Positions 31,537 to 38,734 of a DNA stretch of 41,149 bases are shown piece by piece. Numbering within the stretch: the stretch's first letter is position 1; each line of letters opens with the position of its first letter. Where the stretch lies: IMG/VR virus record IMGVR_UViG_3300028802_000038, positions 1 through 41,149 of that record, one strand, 5' to 3'. A program made the position numbers and the translations under genes. The notes beneath the pieces are model-generated. The model saw only the letters and a list, made by a program, of their open reading frames with translations. It did not search any database and was not told the origin of the DNA. The DNA comes from a virus.

Positions 31537-32139
31537 TTACGTTAGGGGAACAATCCCTTTTGCCTTGCGGTCATGGTAGGAAGCGCGCATTTCAGCGCGT
31601 CTTTTATCGGGGTTGGCCCAATAGGCTGCCTGAGCATTTGACCTTACTTGGTCAAGATTATCGGCCACATATCTTTTGCGCCGCGCCCGTTCCTTTTCAC
31701 GATTAGCCTCGCGATGTCGCCGGCCGGCTTCGCGCTGACATATCGAACAGACGCGACTTCCATAGACATTGCGCCGGTCAGTGTATTCATGGCCATTACG
31801 GCAATGTGTCTTTAGGGCTTGGACTGGATTTCCCATTCTGCCCTTACTGGCTGCGTCGGCCGAATTATCTGCGCTTGTTCCCCAGAACAGATGAGCAGGA
31901 TTGACGCATGATCGAACATCGCAACCATGACACGCCATCATTCCATCGCCTTTGGTGCCGGTCGCCAACTGGAGCGACAGACGATGAGCCCGTATCCGCC
32001 CGCTCGTGCCTGTGCTGATAATCCCGTATCCCTGTTCGTTGATAGTTCCAGACCAAAGCCAACAGCCACTCTCGGAGACCGTGTACGTCCGATGGAAATA
32101 CGCCACCGGATCGCGTGGTTTCGGGCCGCGTTTAGCCAT
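31537..32139 (-). CDS. HNH endonuclease in the recombination operon (200 aa)
   Basis: The protein starts [11 protein letters not shown], has [24 protein letters not shown] and [20 protein letters not shown] (about 70-90), the HNH/His-Me finger with flanking cysteines. A zinc-binding segment (CRNGHEYT, then CSICQ) and a very basic C-terminal helical tail follow. The composition is less GC-rich than the neighbours. The ATG overlaps the upstream Gp157 stop (TAATG), and it separates Gp157 from RecT, so this looks like a homing-type insertion into the operon that stayed coupled. Confidence 0.88.
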   Translation of the reverse strand: MAKRGPKPRDPVAYFHRTYTVSESGCWLWSGTINEQGYGIISTGTSGRIRAHRLSLQLATGTKGDGMMACHGCDVRSCVNPAHLFWGTSADNSADAASKGRMGNPVQALKTHCRNGHEYTDRRNVYGSRVCSICQREAGRRHREANREKERARRKRYVADNLDQVRSNAQAAYWANPDKRRAEMRASYHDRKAKGIVPLT

Positions 32140-32633
32140 TACCTTACTCGTACCACCAAATGAGGCATTGGATTTCCCAACTCCGCGCCGCTCACCGGCC
32201 CGTCCTTCAGCGCCTTGGCGACGGCGTGCAGATCGGGCGCGGTGCGCAGCAGTGACGGCGGGATCAGCGTGGGATCGGTAATGATGGCCTTCGTGCGCCG
32301 CTGGATCGAAGCGGTATAGGCTGCGCGCTCGATCGGGCGTGTTATCTCCAGGGCCTCGAGCATCGCCAGCGCAGTGGTGCGCAGCCGATCCTTGCGGGCC
32401 TTCAGTCGTGTCGCGCGGGCCGCCGCCATCTCCGCGAGCACAGCATCGGCCATCGAGTTCTCGATGATGCGGTCCAGCACGGCGAACACGTCAGTCTCCC
32501 CGTCCAGCGTGTCCACCAGGATCCGGTCGTCATCGGCAAGCGTGCCGTCCTCGCCGATGAGCTGCGCGCGGAGTTCCATCGCGGCCGACATGGCGCGCTC
32601 GACGCGCCACGGGCTGGGCGCGGTCGTGCTCAT
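32139..32633 (-). CDS. Gp157-family protein (164 aa)
   Basis: Helical protein of the siphovirus Gp157 type: a helix region [19 protein letters not shown], a long coiled coil with [20 protein letters not shown], then [19 protein letters not shown] and a C-terminal MPHLVVRVR. Members are linked with phage recombination genes and were associated with resistance in streptococcal phages; the molecular role is not settled. Here it belongs to the leftward recombination operon. Its ATG overlaps the end of the preceding gene. Confidence 0.85.
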   Translation of the reverse strand: MSTTAPSPWRVERAMSAAMELRAQLIGEDGTLADDDRILVDTLDGETDVFAVLDRIIENSMADAVLAEMAAARATRLKARKDRLRTTALAMLEALEITRPIERAAYTASIQRRTKAIITDPTLIPPSLLRTAPDLHAVAKALKDGPVSGAELGNPMPHLVVRVR

Positions 32634-32842
32634 GGCTGGGCATCCAAGATGGTTTGAATGTATGGGCGGATACGGGCGGCATTCTTTTGGATGGAATTTT
32701 GTAGCCGCAGCAGCTTCCCTTGGGCATCAAGTGGCGATGCGGCGTTTTTTACATCATCGGACATTTGAACGATAACACCCAGGATAGCGGCGACGTGATT
32801 GGCAGATTGCGCCAATGTCGGCGACTTCGCAGTCGTGCTCAT
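32630..32842 (-). CDS. Small helical protein (70 aa)
   Basis: From ATG 32842, overlapping the stop of the gene before it. Starts MSTTAKSPTLAQSANHV, with a hydrophobic helix VAAILGVIVQM and a second helix LRLQNSIQKNAARIRPYI. It begins MSTTA like the following Gp157 gene, and a 16-bp sequence around both starts is identical. No family recognised; less GC-rich than neighbours. Confidence 0.6.
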   Translation of the reverse strand: MSTTAKSPTLAQSANHVAAILGVIVQMSDDVKNAASPLDAQGKLLRLQNSIQKNAARIRPYIQTILDAQP

Positions 32843-33066
32843 GGCTGAGCGGCCCCCGCCGCGGTGCGCGCCAGCCGCCCCTCGGGGATGCAATCCAAAA
32901 GCGCCGTCGTGACCTCGAATGGCAGCGTTTCCAGCACCGACACGCGATCGGCGCAGTCCAGCAGCAGCTCGGTGATGGCGGCCAACTCCTCCGCCGATGG
33001 TGCGGTGCCGCGGGCGGCGTGCCCCAGCAGCATGTCGGCGATGCCGCCCAGGCTGTCGCTAATCAT
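32839..33066 (-). CDS. Small acidic helical protein (75 aa)
   Basis: ATG 33066 has GGAG 9 nt upstream and overlaps the stop of the preceding gene. It contains MISDSLGGIADMLLGHAARG, ELAAITELLLDCADRVSVLE, FEVTTALLDCIPEG and an Ala-rich tail. It is all-helical and acidic. Function unknown; part of the coupled leftward operon. Confidence 0.65.
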   Translation of the reverse strand: MISDSLGGIADMLLGHAARGTAPSAEELAAITELLLDCADRVSVLETLPFEVTTALLDCIPEGRLARTAAGAAQP

Positions 33067-33263
33067 GCCACCAGCTCCGGCGGCGCGTCGGTTGGCGGCA
33101 CCTCCTTGAGCCGGCGTCGCACGCGGGTGCGGCCGTCGCCGAGCGTCATCAGCAGCGCCTCCACCTCCATCAGCCGCGCGGTGGCGTGGGCAACGTCGGC
33201 CTCCAGTGCTGCCTTGCGTGCCTGCAAATGCTGGATGATGGGATCGGTGTCGGTGTCGCTCAT
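33063..33263 (-). CDS. Coiled-coil protein (66 aa)
   Basis: ATG 33263 has GAGGA 9 nt upstream. The protein starts MSDTDTDPIIQHLQARKAAL, continues in a heptad-like helix (ADVAHATARLMEVEALLMTL), and ends with a basic stretch (GRTRVRRRLKEVPP). A small homo-oligomer is likely. No recognised family. It overlaps both neighbours by ATGA. Confidence 0.65.
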   Translation of the reverse strand: MSDTDTDPIIQHLQARKAALEADVAHATARLMEVEALLMTLGDGRTRVRRRLKEVPPTDAPPELVA

Positions 33264-33436
33264 GGGTCGGTGTCCTCATCACATGCGGTCGGCACGATGC
33301 CCGTGCCGCAGCAGGTCTCGCAGTCGCGGCCGGTGCGGTGCTGATAGTACGGATCATCGAAGCTGGGCCGGGACACGAGCTCGCGCCCCTCGCCCTCGCA
33401 GTCGTCACACCAGGCGGCGCCGGACGGTAGCGTCAC
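33260..33436 (-). CDS. Zinc-knuckle protein (58 aa)
   Basis: This frame starts with GTG 33436 and ends at TGA 33260. It has CDDCEGEG and CETCCGTG, a pair of CxxC motifs about 27 residues apart like a DnaJ-type zinc centre, and an aromatic linker (DPYYQHRTG). Junctions on both sides are GTGA/ATGA overlaps. Too short for a standard ORF screen but well supported by context and motif. Confidence 0.6.
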   Translation of the reverse strand: MTLPSGAAWCDDCEGEGRELVSRPSFDDPYYQHRTGRDCETCCGTGIVPTACDEDTDP

Positions 33437-33792
33437 GGCTCGCCGGCCTCGCGGACCAGCGCCTCGGCCAAAAGCCGGCCGCGTTCCGCGCTGGCCATGT
33501 CGAGGGCCGGCGGGGGGATTGCAGAATTATATCCGTTGACGATGCGGAATTGCCCGCGTGAACCCGCGTGTATAACACTCGGATATTGCCCCATTTCGGA
33601 CGTATTATCGCGAACATAACGCGAAAATGACGGCGAATTATGGCTTGCCAGCGCCAGCGGAACTGGGTTTACAGTGCTATGGCTGCGAGACGCCCAACGT
33701 TCGTCAGTTGCAGTCGCCGACCCTCCACAGGCCGACGCCGTTTCGCCTAAGGCTGCTTTCGGGGAATGGAGGGAAGATTGACGATCCGGCAC
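33433..33792 (-). CDS. Hypothetical protein (119 aa; 53 aa from an internal start)
   Basis: The frame starts at GTG 33792 after GGAGG (6 nt), or at an internal ATG at 33594 without a clear ribosome site. The C-terminal half (ALDMASAERGRLLAEALVRE) is helical and overlaps the zinc-knuckle gene start by GTGA; the N-terminal half is Ser-rich and without structure. Codon use is less GC-rich than in the operon. First gene of the leftward operon after the repressor. The 109 bp up to the repressor stop carry a possible promoter (TTGATG, 17 bp, AATATT). Confidence 0.45.
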   Translation of the reverse strand: MPDRQSSLHSPKAALGETASACGGSATATDERWASRSHSTVNPVPLALASHNSPSFSRYVRDNTSEMGQYPSVIHAGSRGQFRIVNGYNSAIPPPALDMASAERGRLLAEALVREAGEP

Positions 33793-33901
33793 GGCTGCCT
33801 CCGCTTTGACGGAAGCAATATTCCAGATTTTCTGTCACGCATCAACAGCCGAGTTGTCAAAATCCCTATCGAAGCCGGAATTCTTTGCCGTGTCCGGTTC
33901 T

Positions 33902-34384
33902 TCAAGTGGCCATTTTATACCGAGTCGCCTGCGACCGGCCGCGCTTCCTTGCGCCTGCCGAAAATCCCGAAGGAGCGGCGCCACCGCCGTCCGTCGCGTT
34001 CTGGCGGTTCAATGGAACCTCCACCCCCTGCTCAAGCGCCTCCAACTTTATCGCCAGAGCTGATGGAAGCGCGTCCGATATCCCCCGAAAAATCCAATCG
34101 AGGGTGAGGCCCCGGCGTTTCAGGCATAATTCGTTCATCCACTTGGTCGGGGGCAGGTTATAGCCCTGAAGCCAGTTGCTGACCTGGCTCCGTTCCGCCC
34201 CGAGGAATTCCGCCAATTCGGCGACGGTTTTCATATCCAGATCCGCCATCACGGCGCGGAGCCTGAGCGCGACCTGTTTCGGGTGTAAACCATACGCCAT
34301 CGCGGACAGGGTGGCAGAAAAACTGCCGCTTGTCGCCGTCTCAGTAAGGTTGTTGTCAGCCGACAAATTTGTTGTCACACTCAT
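33902..34384 (-). CDS. XRE-type phage repressor (CI-like, 160 aa)
   Basis: HTH around residues 40-75: VALRLRAVMADLDMKTVAEL, then AEFLGAERSQVSNWLQGYNL with SQVSNWLQG as the recognition helix. There is no C-terminal LexA-type peptidase, so induction would not be by self-cleavage; the last 40 residues are basic. The start may be ATG 34384 or ATG 34300 (MAYGLHPKQ), which begins nearer the HTH. With the first, it lies only 3 nt from the Cro-like start. It faces the Cro-like gene and would maintain lysogeny through operators at 34350-34377. Confidence 0.8.
   Translation of the reverse strand: MSVTTNLSADNNLTETATSGSFSATLSAMAYGLHPKQVALRLRAVMADLDMKTVAELAEFLGAERSQVSNWLQGYNLPPTKWMNELCLKRRGLTLDWIFRGISDALPSALAIKLEALEQGVEVPLNRQNATDGGGAAPSGFSAGARKRGRSQATRYKMAT
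34350..34377. promoter_or_regulatory. Operator-like repeats between repressor and Cro genes
   Basis: TTGTTGTCA occurs twice (34350-34358 and 34369-34377), 19 bp apart, close to two helical turns. Inside lie the inverted repeats TTGTC-agcc-GACAA (34353-34366) and the perfect palindrome ACAAATTTGT (34363-34372). This cluster is the most AT-rich part of the region and lies just before the Cro-like start, with a weak promoter TTGTCA, 17 bp, CACACT. It overlaps the repressor's own 5' coding sequence if ATG 34384 is used. Confidence 0.55.
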
Positions 34385-34387
34385 GGG

Positions 34388-34600
34388 ATGACCACCGACG
34401 AGATGATAGCCGCGTTTGGCGGCAGGGATGTGGTGATGGAGATCACCGGCGCGGCACGGAATGCCGTGAATAATTGGCGACATGACGGCGTGCCGTACAA
34501 GCACCACAAGGCGCTGATCGAGGCGGCGGAGCGGCGCGGCATCGCGGGAATTACGCTCTGCTCGCTACACACCACGCGCACCACTAAGCAGGCAGCCTAG
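34388..34600 (+). CDS. Cro-like HTH protein (70 aa)
   Basis: Small HTH protein with MIAAFGGRDVVMEITGAARN and AVNNWRHDGVPYKHHKALIE, the YdaS/Cro-like pattern with an Ala-rich turn and recognition helix ARNAVNNWRHDG. It is divergent from the repressor, in the classic immunity arrangement. No ribosome-binding site precedes the ATG, which lies 6 nt from a potential -10, so a leaderless mRNA is possible. It probably opposes the repressor and starts the rightward operon. Confidence 0.75.
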   Translation: MTTDEMIAAFGGRDVVMEITGAARNAVNNWRHDGVPYKHHKALIEAAERRGIAGITLCSLHTTRTTKQAA

Positions 34601-34711
34601 GCTGTGTGCGCAAGCGTACGGTGGTATGCTGTTGGCAGCCATTGGCAGGCGCTCACCCGTCTCGTCGTGGTCAGCGGCGCGTCTGGTTCCAACACCTGGC
34701 GCGTCGCGTTC

Positions 34712-34727
34712 TGTATGCAAACATACA
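34712..34727. promoter_or_regulatory. Perfect inverted repeat TGTATG-N4-CATACA
   Basis: TGTATG (34712-34717) and CATACA (34722-34727) flank CAAA in the 167-bp gap between the Cro-like gene and the zinc-finger gene at 34768. Perfect, AT-rich dyads in a GC-rich genome are typical of operators. No good -35/-10 pair is visible beside it. It may be a binding site for the GcrA-like or Cro-like protein, or an unrelated host regulator. Confidence 0.45.
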
Positions 34728-34767
34728 ACATCGCGTTGTGCAAGAATCCGCATCGACCGGGTGCGCG

Positions 34768-34944
34768 ATGAGCGGCGCGCGGCTCGTCTGCATTGTCTGC
34801 GAAGGCCCCGCCGCGGCGCTGACCGAGATCGGCCTGTGCCCCACCTGTGACAGCCACCCGGTGCTGGTGGCGGCGTTCGCCGAGGGCCTGGCGCGCATCC
34901 GTGCGGCCATGGCGCAGCGCGAGGAGCCGGCGCATGGCGGCTAA
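34768..34944 (+). CDS. Small zinc-finger protein (58 aa)
   Basis: From ATG 34768: MSGARLVCIVCEGPAAALTE, then IGLCPTCDSHPVLVAAFAEG and a short helix. The two CxxC pairs are 18 residues apart. The ribosome site is weak (GGGTG). It overlaps the GcrA-like gene by 11 bp, so the two may be coupled. The zinc centre suggests nucleic-acid or protein binding; no closer assignment. Confidence 0.65.
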   Translation: MSGARLVCIVCEGPAAALTEIGLCPTCDSHPVLVAAFAEGLARIRAAMAQREEPAHGG

Positions 34945-35551
34945 GTGGAAAACGCCGAAGGCGATGGAGCTGATCCGGGTGCGGCGCGCGCAGGGCGTGA
35001 GCTTCGGCCCGATTGCCCGCGAGATCGGCAACGGCTGCACGACCAATGCGGCCATTGGCGCATCGCACCGGGCCAACTATCCGCGCGGGCCGGCGCGCAA
35101 TCAGTTCGTATCCTGGACCAAGGCCGAGACCGCGATTCTGCGCGCCAATTCGGAGTTGCTGATGCCGGCGCTGCGGCGGCTGCTGCCGGGGCGCACCCGT
35201 CAAGGCATCCAGCGCAAGCGGCGCTCGCTGAAGCTGGTTGGGCCGGTGATCGGCACGCATGGCGGGCGGTGGCCGGAGCGGGCGCATACGGTGCCGGCGC
35301 TGGCCTCGCTGGTGGCGGAGCGCACATCGCCGCGGCGTCGTCAGCCGGTGGTGGCGCCGCCGCCGGTGCGGACCATGCCGCCGCCGGGGTCGGTGCCGCG
35401 GGAGTTTGGCTGCCAGTTCATCTCCGGCGACGTGGGCCGGCGCGGCTGGCGGTTCTGCGGCGAGCCGCCGGGCGAGTTGGGTTCGCCGTGGTGTTCATTT
35501 CACAAGTCTGTTTGTTACGTGCGCGCCTTGCGTGTCGAGGTGGACGCATGA
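34934..35551 (+). CDS. GcrA-family transcription regulator (205 aa)
   Basis: The N-terminal HTH has MELIRVRRAQGVSFGPIARE and IGNGCTTNAAIGASHRANYP, corresponding to the GcrA DNA-binding domain (S-x-x-QIA, NAVIGKVHR). The C-terminus has the GcrA zinc-like end: C160, C175, C187 and H190 in CQFISGDVGRRGWRFCG, then PWCSFHK. In host cells GcrA acts with sigma-70 at methylated GANTC promoters. A phage copy could redirect host transcription or read phage DNA methylation. Adjacent methyltransferase and nuclease genes agree with this. ATG follows GAGGAG by 7 nt. Confidence 0.85.
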   Translation: MAAKWKTPKAMELIRVRRAQGVSFGPIAREIGNGCTTNAAIGASHRANYPRGPARNQFVSWTKAETAILRANSELLMPALRRLLPGRTRQGIQRKRRSLKLVGPVIGTHGGRWPERAHTVPALASLVAERTSPRRRQPVVAPPPVRTMPPPGSVPREFGCQFISGDVGRRGWRFCGEPPGELGSPWCSFHKSVCYVRALRVEVDA

Positions 35552-35979
35552 GCGCGGCGAAAGCCAAGCCGCGTCCGTTCAAGCTCACGCGGCCGATCGT
35601 ACGCGAGCATCCGCTGCAGAAGCTGATTGCCGATGTCCTGCGGCTGGAGATCGCGCCGGCCGGGCGTGTGTCCCGCGAGGGCGTGGTGTGGTTCAGCATC
35701 GACTTTGCCGACTTCGGCGGCGTGGCGCCTGGCGCGCGCGTGGGTCGCGGCGTGGTGGCGGGGCCGCCCGACATCGTGGTGCTGTGGAGCGGACGTGCGC
35801 ACTGGATCGAGGTGAAGGCGGAGGACGGGCACCTGTCCGACGCGCAGAAGTCGGTGATCACCGCACTGCTGGCGGCACAGTGTCACGTCGGCGTGGCGCG
35901 AGACGCAACCGAAACGCTGCGCTGCCTCGATATGTGGGAGATCCCGCGCGCGCATCGGACCTGGGGATTCACGCCATGA
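35548..35979 (+). CDS. VRR-NUC domain nuclease (143 aa)
   Basis: ATG overlaps the GcrA stop (ATGA). The core GPPDIVVLWSGRAHWIEVKA (about 72-91) contains D75, E88 and K90, the PD-(D/E)xK triad of VRR-NUC enzymes, followed by Q100 in LSDAQ. Such stand-alone domains in phages are thought to resolve branched DNA or cut replication intermediates. The N-terminal helix EHPLQKLIADVLRLE fits. Normal length for a phage VRR-NUC. Confidence 0.88.
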   Translation: MSAAKAKPRPFKLTRPIVREHPLQKLIADVLRLEIAPAGRVSREGVVWFSIDFADFGGVAPGARVGRGVVAGPPDIVVLWSGRAHWIEVKAEDGHLSDAQKSVITALLAAQCHVGVARDATETLRCLDMWEIPRAHRTWGFTP

Positions 35980-36068
35980 GTCAGCGTATTGGGCCGCACC
36001 CGATTTTCTACACGCTGCTGCTCGCGGCGGCGCTGTGGGTGCCGCTGATTTGGTTGGTCCTGGGATGA
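35976..36068 (+). CDS. 30-residue membrane peptide
   Basis: ATG 35976 overlaps the nuclease stop, and its own stop overlaps the next ATG. The peptide is SQRIGPHPIFYTLLLAAALW plus VPLIWLVLG, one transmembrane helix. The two-sided ATGA coupling makes translation likely. Function unknown; small membrane peptides of early operons can act as superinfection-exclusion or host-modifying peptides. Confidence 0.5.
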   Translation: MSQRIGPHPIFYTLLLAAALWVPLIWLVLG

Positions 36069-36340
36069 ACACCTTTGGCAGCACACTGTGGTCCGCGGAT
36101 GAGGTGAGGGCGTTGCGCGATCTGTACGCGACACACACGGCGCAGCAGATCGGTATGCTGCTGGGGCGTAGCAAGTCGAGCGTCGAGCACAAGATCCAGG
36201 CGCTGAACCTGAGCCCGAAAGGCGCGCACAAAGGCGCGCACGCCGAGGCGCCGTCAGCGACGCTGCGCGAGGAGATCGCCGCGGCCCGTGCCGAATGGGC
36301 GACGGCGCCGCTTTACCGGCCTGGCTCGCGCGATGACTGA
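36065..36340 (+). CDS. SANT/HTH-like DNA-binding protein (91 aa)
   Basis: ATG overlaps the peptide stop. The N-terminus is a HTH or SANT-like fold: LWSADEVRALRDLYATHTAQ, then QIGMLLGRSKSSVEHKIQAL, in which the second helix follows the LGRS turn (like GcrA and other NAVxxK proteins). A basic linker and a charged helix (REEIAAARAEWA) follow. It probably binds DNA; the resemblance to the GcrA N-domain is notable. The end overlaps a convergent gene by 28 bp. Confidence 0.7.
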   Translation: MNTFGSTLWSADEVRALRDLYATHTAQQIGMLLGRSKSSVEHKIQALNLSPKGAHKGAHAEAPSATLREEIAAARAEWATAPLYRPGSRDD

Positions 36341-36555
36341 GCCGCGCCAGCCACCCGCATCGTGCCCTGCGCCATGTCGATCCGCTCGGTCGTGGGCATC
36401 GGACGGGCCAGCGCCAGCGCGACATAGCGCTCGGCCAGGCGGTGCAGGGCGTCGCGGGTTTCCGCCGTGGTGGCTTCGGCAGCCATGCCCCGGTGCTGAG
36501 CGGCGCGATAGATCAACTGGGCGGCGGAGAGGGTTGATAGCGGTGCGCGGGTCAT
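36313..36555 (-). CDS. Small helical protein, antisense insertion (80 aa)
   Basis: From ATG 36555: TRAPLSTLSAAQLIYRAAQH, then RGMAAEATTAETRDALHRLA and ERYVALALARP, an all-helical protein of a kind I recall from alphaproteobacteria (a charged R/E helical repeat), without a function. No strong ribosome site. It lies opposite the early operon and overlaps the end of the SANT-like gene. Possibly a moron. Confidence 0.55.
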   Translation of the reverse strand: MTRAPLSTLSAAQLIYRAAQHRGMAAEATTAETRDALHRLAERYVALALARPMPTTERIDMAQGTMRVAGAAQSSREPGR

Positions 36556-36572
36556 GGGCGGTGTCCCGAAAG

Positions 36573-36608
36573 GGCCGCCGCGCCGTCGTCCGTCTCGACG
36601 CGGCGGCC
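36573..36608. other. Strong GC hairpin before the ParB-like gene
   Basis: GGCCGCCGCG (36573-36582) and CGCGGCGGCC (36599-36608) form a perfect 10-bp inverted repeat with a 16-nt loop, in the 144-bp gap between two genes. A second short stem CCCC/GGGG follows at about 36615-36630. No T-run is present. A leader structure or a factor-dependent terminator is possible; the downstream gene has a perfect AGGAGG that does not lie in the hairpin. Confidence 0.45.
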
Positions 36609-36699
36609 AGGTTGCCCCTTGTCTGTGGGGACGGCGGTTGTGTGCGCGCGATGGCGGCGGCACGCAAGGGTTGCGGGAGCGTGAAACGAGGAGGGAACA

Positions 36700-37587
36700 A
36701 TGCCAACCAAAACATTATCGCCGGCCGCCGATCTGATAACCGCTGCGATGGCGCTCGCTGATCAGGTTCACACGCTTGACGAGCTGATCGCCACAACGCC
36801 GGCGGGTTCACCTAGCGTGGTGGTCTCGTTCAGCCCTGATTTGGCCCATGAGGTGCTTGAGAAGCGCAACCCGGAAAACCGCAAGCGGCGGCCGAACAAA
36901 ATCAAAAGATTCGCCGCCGATCTCTCCAACGGCTTTTGGATGCTTACCGGCGATACCGTGAAGTTCGGCAGCCACGGCAAGCTACTCGACGGTCAAAACC
37001 GTTTGGCCGCCTGCATGCAGGCGAGCAAGACGATGCAGACGCATGTGGTGTTTGGCATTGACCCTGATGCGTTTACCTATCTCGACAGCGGCACAGTGCG
37101 GACCAGCGGCGACACCTTCAAGGTGGCCGGGGTGCCGAACGCGGAGATCGCCGGCAAGGCAACGCGATGGCTGCTCATCTTTGAAGATCCGAAGATGGAG
37201 CGTGGCGCGACCATCCCTAATGCCGACCTGTTCGAGCATTATCGGGGCAAGATCAACAAGGACATGCTGCAACGCGCGATCACCGACGCGAAGAAGGTGT
37301 CGCGGGTGATTCCGACCGGCACGCTTGCCGCGATGTTCTATCTGTTCGAGCGCAAGAATGAGAAGTTATCCCGTATCTTCGCGCATGATCTTGAGAAGGA
37401 GATGCGCGGCGCGCGGACACTATTGACACGGTTGCGTAATCTGCGGCGCGACAACGGCGGGCGGCTGAATGAAAAGTATGCGACGGCGTTCACGGTGATG
37501 GCGTGGAACGCTTATAGGGCCGGGGCCACGGTGCGTGCCGCGCAGTTGCGATGGACCGACGCCGAGCCGCATCCGGTTATCGAGTGA
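36700..37587 (+). CDS. ParB-like domain protein (295 aa)
   Basis: AGGAGG precedes ATG 36700. The middle has NPENRKRRPNKIKRFAADLS, NGFWMLTGDTVKF, KLLDGQNRLAACMQA and DAFTYLDSGTVRTSGDTFKV, the pattern of a widespread phage family with a ParB/sulfiredoxin-like fold around LLDGQNRL. Its biochemical activity is not established in most phages. The gene is less GC-rich than its neighbours. It ends in TGATG with the methyltransferase gene, so the two are coupled, which suggests that ParB-like and methylase functions act together. Confidence 0.75.
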   Translation: MPTKTLSPAADLITAAMALADQVHTLDELIATTPAGSPSVVVSFSPDLAHEVLEKRNPENRKRRPNKIKRFAADLSNGFWMLTGDTVKFGSHGKLLDGQNRLAACMQASKTMQTHVVFGIDPDAFTYLDSGTVRTSGDTFKVAGVPNAEIAGKATRWLLIFEDPKMERGATIPNADLFEHYRGKINKDMLQRAITDAKKVSRVIPTGTLAAMFYLFERKNEKLSRIFAHDLEKEMRGARTLLTRLRNLRRDNGGRLNEKYATAFTVMAWNAYRAGATVRAAQLRWTDAEPHPVIE

Positions 37588-38561
37588 TGCAGACCGCCGA
37601 GGTGCTGCCGTTTGTCCAGCCGCTGGAGCAGTGGGAGGCGGAGGGGCGCGCGCTCGGTGAGCGGGAGCGTTCCGCGCATTCGTTGATGTGGGACATTGGT
37701 GACTGGTGGAACCGAGGCGAGGAGTTCGAGGATCGGGCGCAGCGAGCGTCTGTTGGAGGTATGCCGACGCTGGGCGTTTGTTATGTCGCTGGGTCGGTTG
37801 CGAAGCGGTGGCCAGCCTTAAAACGTTTTAAGGATTTGGAACATTGGCACCATCAGATAGTGGCGCCATTGCCGGATGAAGGCGCGATTCCATTGCTGGA
37901 ATGGTGCCGCGATACCGATCCGACACCAACCGCGCAGCAGCTTCGGACGCGCGTCCAGCAGTTGCGGCGACAGTCGCGGGAAGAAGACCTCGCCGACAAG
38001 ATAGAGCAGGCCGCGCAAGAGATCGGGCACCAACTCTATGGCGTCCTGTATGCGGACCCTCCGTGGCGCCTGGAGCCTTATTCGCGGGAGACCGGGCTGA
38101 ACCGTGCGGCTGATAATCATTACCCGACCATGGCGCGCGATGCCTTGTTCGACATGGAATTGATGCGCACGGCGCCGGCCAAGGATTGCGTGCTGTTTTG
38201 CTGGGCTACGGTGCCGATGCTGGAGGACGCGCTGGAGTGGATGGCGGAGTACGGCTTTGCCTACCGCTCTCATTGCGTCTGGGTGAAGGACAAGATCGGC
38301 ACCGGCTATTGGTTCAGGAACCAGCACGAGTTGCTGCTGGTGGGCGTGCGCGGCGAGGTGCCGGCCCCGGCGCCTGGCACACAGTTTCCCTCGGTCATCC
38401 AGGCGCCGGCTGGCAAGCACAGCGAAAAGCCGGAGCAGGCGGCGGCGATGATTGAGGCGCTGTTCCCGGTGACGGCGAAGCTGGAACTGTTCGCCCGCGG
38501 CCCGCGCGCCGATTGGGACACCTGGGGAGCGGAGGCGGAATGCCCGGTGTCGAACCGATGA
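37587..38561 (+). CDS. MT-A70 family adenine methyltransferase (324 aa)
   Basis: The N-terminal 145 residues are a helical domain (LMWDIGDWWNRGEEFEDRA, RTRVQQLRRQSREEDLAD). The catalytic part begins YGVLYADPPWRLEPYS with the DPPW motif at 157-160, and continues with CVLFCWATVPML, TGYWFRNQHELLLVGVRG (the family's RNQHE block) and FARGPRADWDTWG at the end. It methylates adenine N6 in DNA, probably for protection or regulation. Long N-terminal extension relative to bare MT-A70 proteins. The stop overlaps a possible downstream ATG (38558). Confidence 0.92.
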   Translation: MQTAEVLPFVQPLEQWEAEGRALGERERSAHSLMWDIGDWWNRGEEFEDRAQRASVGGMPTLGVCYVAGSVAKRWPALKRFKDLEHWHHQIVAPLPDEGAIPLLEWCRDTDPTPTAQQLRTRVQQLRRQSREEDLADKIEQAAQEIGHQLYGVLYADPPWRLEPYSRETGLNRAADNHYPTMARDALFDMELMRTAPAKDCVLFCWATVPMLEDALEWMAEYGFAYRSHCVWVKDKIGTGYWFRNQHELLLVGVRGEVPAPAPGTQFPSVIQAPAGKHSEKPEQAAAMIEALFPVTAKLELFARGPRADWDTWGAEAECPVSNR

Positions 38562-38575
38562 CCAGCCTCTTCCAA

Positions 38576-38734
38576 GAATCCGTGAACCTGCGCAGAATGA
38601 ACAACGCCGCCCCGGCTGTAACCGGAAGCGGCGTTGGAACTGAACTGTGCGGCGCGGGGGCGCCACACGAGAGCCGATGCGCAACCCGGTTCTCGCAAAT
38701 TCGCCTCCAGCCGTCAATGCCGGAGGTATGTCCG
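38576..38734 (+). ncRNA. Structured leader RNA, copy A (SD-sequestering)
   Basis: Elements in order: GAATCCGT (38576-38583); CAGAA (38593-38597); hairpin 1 AACGCCGC/GCGGCGTT (38603-38610, 38628-38635) with an inner CCGG/CCGG; TGGAACTGAAC (38635-38645); hairpin 2 GGCGC/GCGCC with a GGGG loop (38651-38664); hairpin 3 CGAGAGCCG/CGGTTCTCG (38668-38676, 38687-38695) with GCAACC in the loop; hairpin 4 GCCTCC/GGAGGT (38703-38708, 38722-38727), which covers the Shine-Dalgarno sequence of the DnaA-domain gene. Copy B has the same plan with different stem sequences. An in-frame ATG at 38558 could also read through this segment. Confidence 0.55.

Noticed and set aside
33766-34107. 113-codon plus-strand frame over the repressor end
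   Set aside because: Lies opposite the repressor C-terminus, has no domain, and its 3' half is low-complexity Pro/Arg antisense sequence.
37365-37373. TTATCCCGT as a DnaA box
   Set aside because: It deviates from the TTATNCACA consensus in the important CACA half and lies alone in a coding gene.
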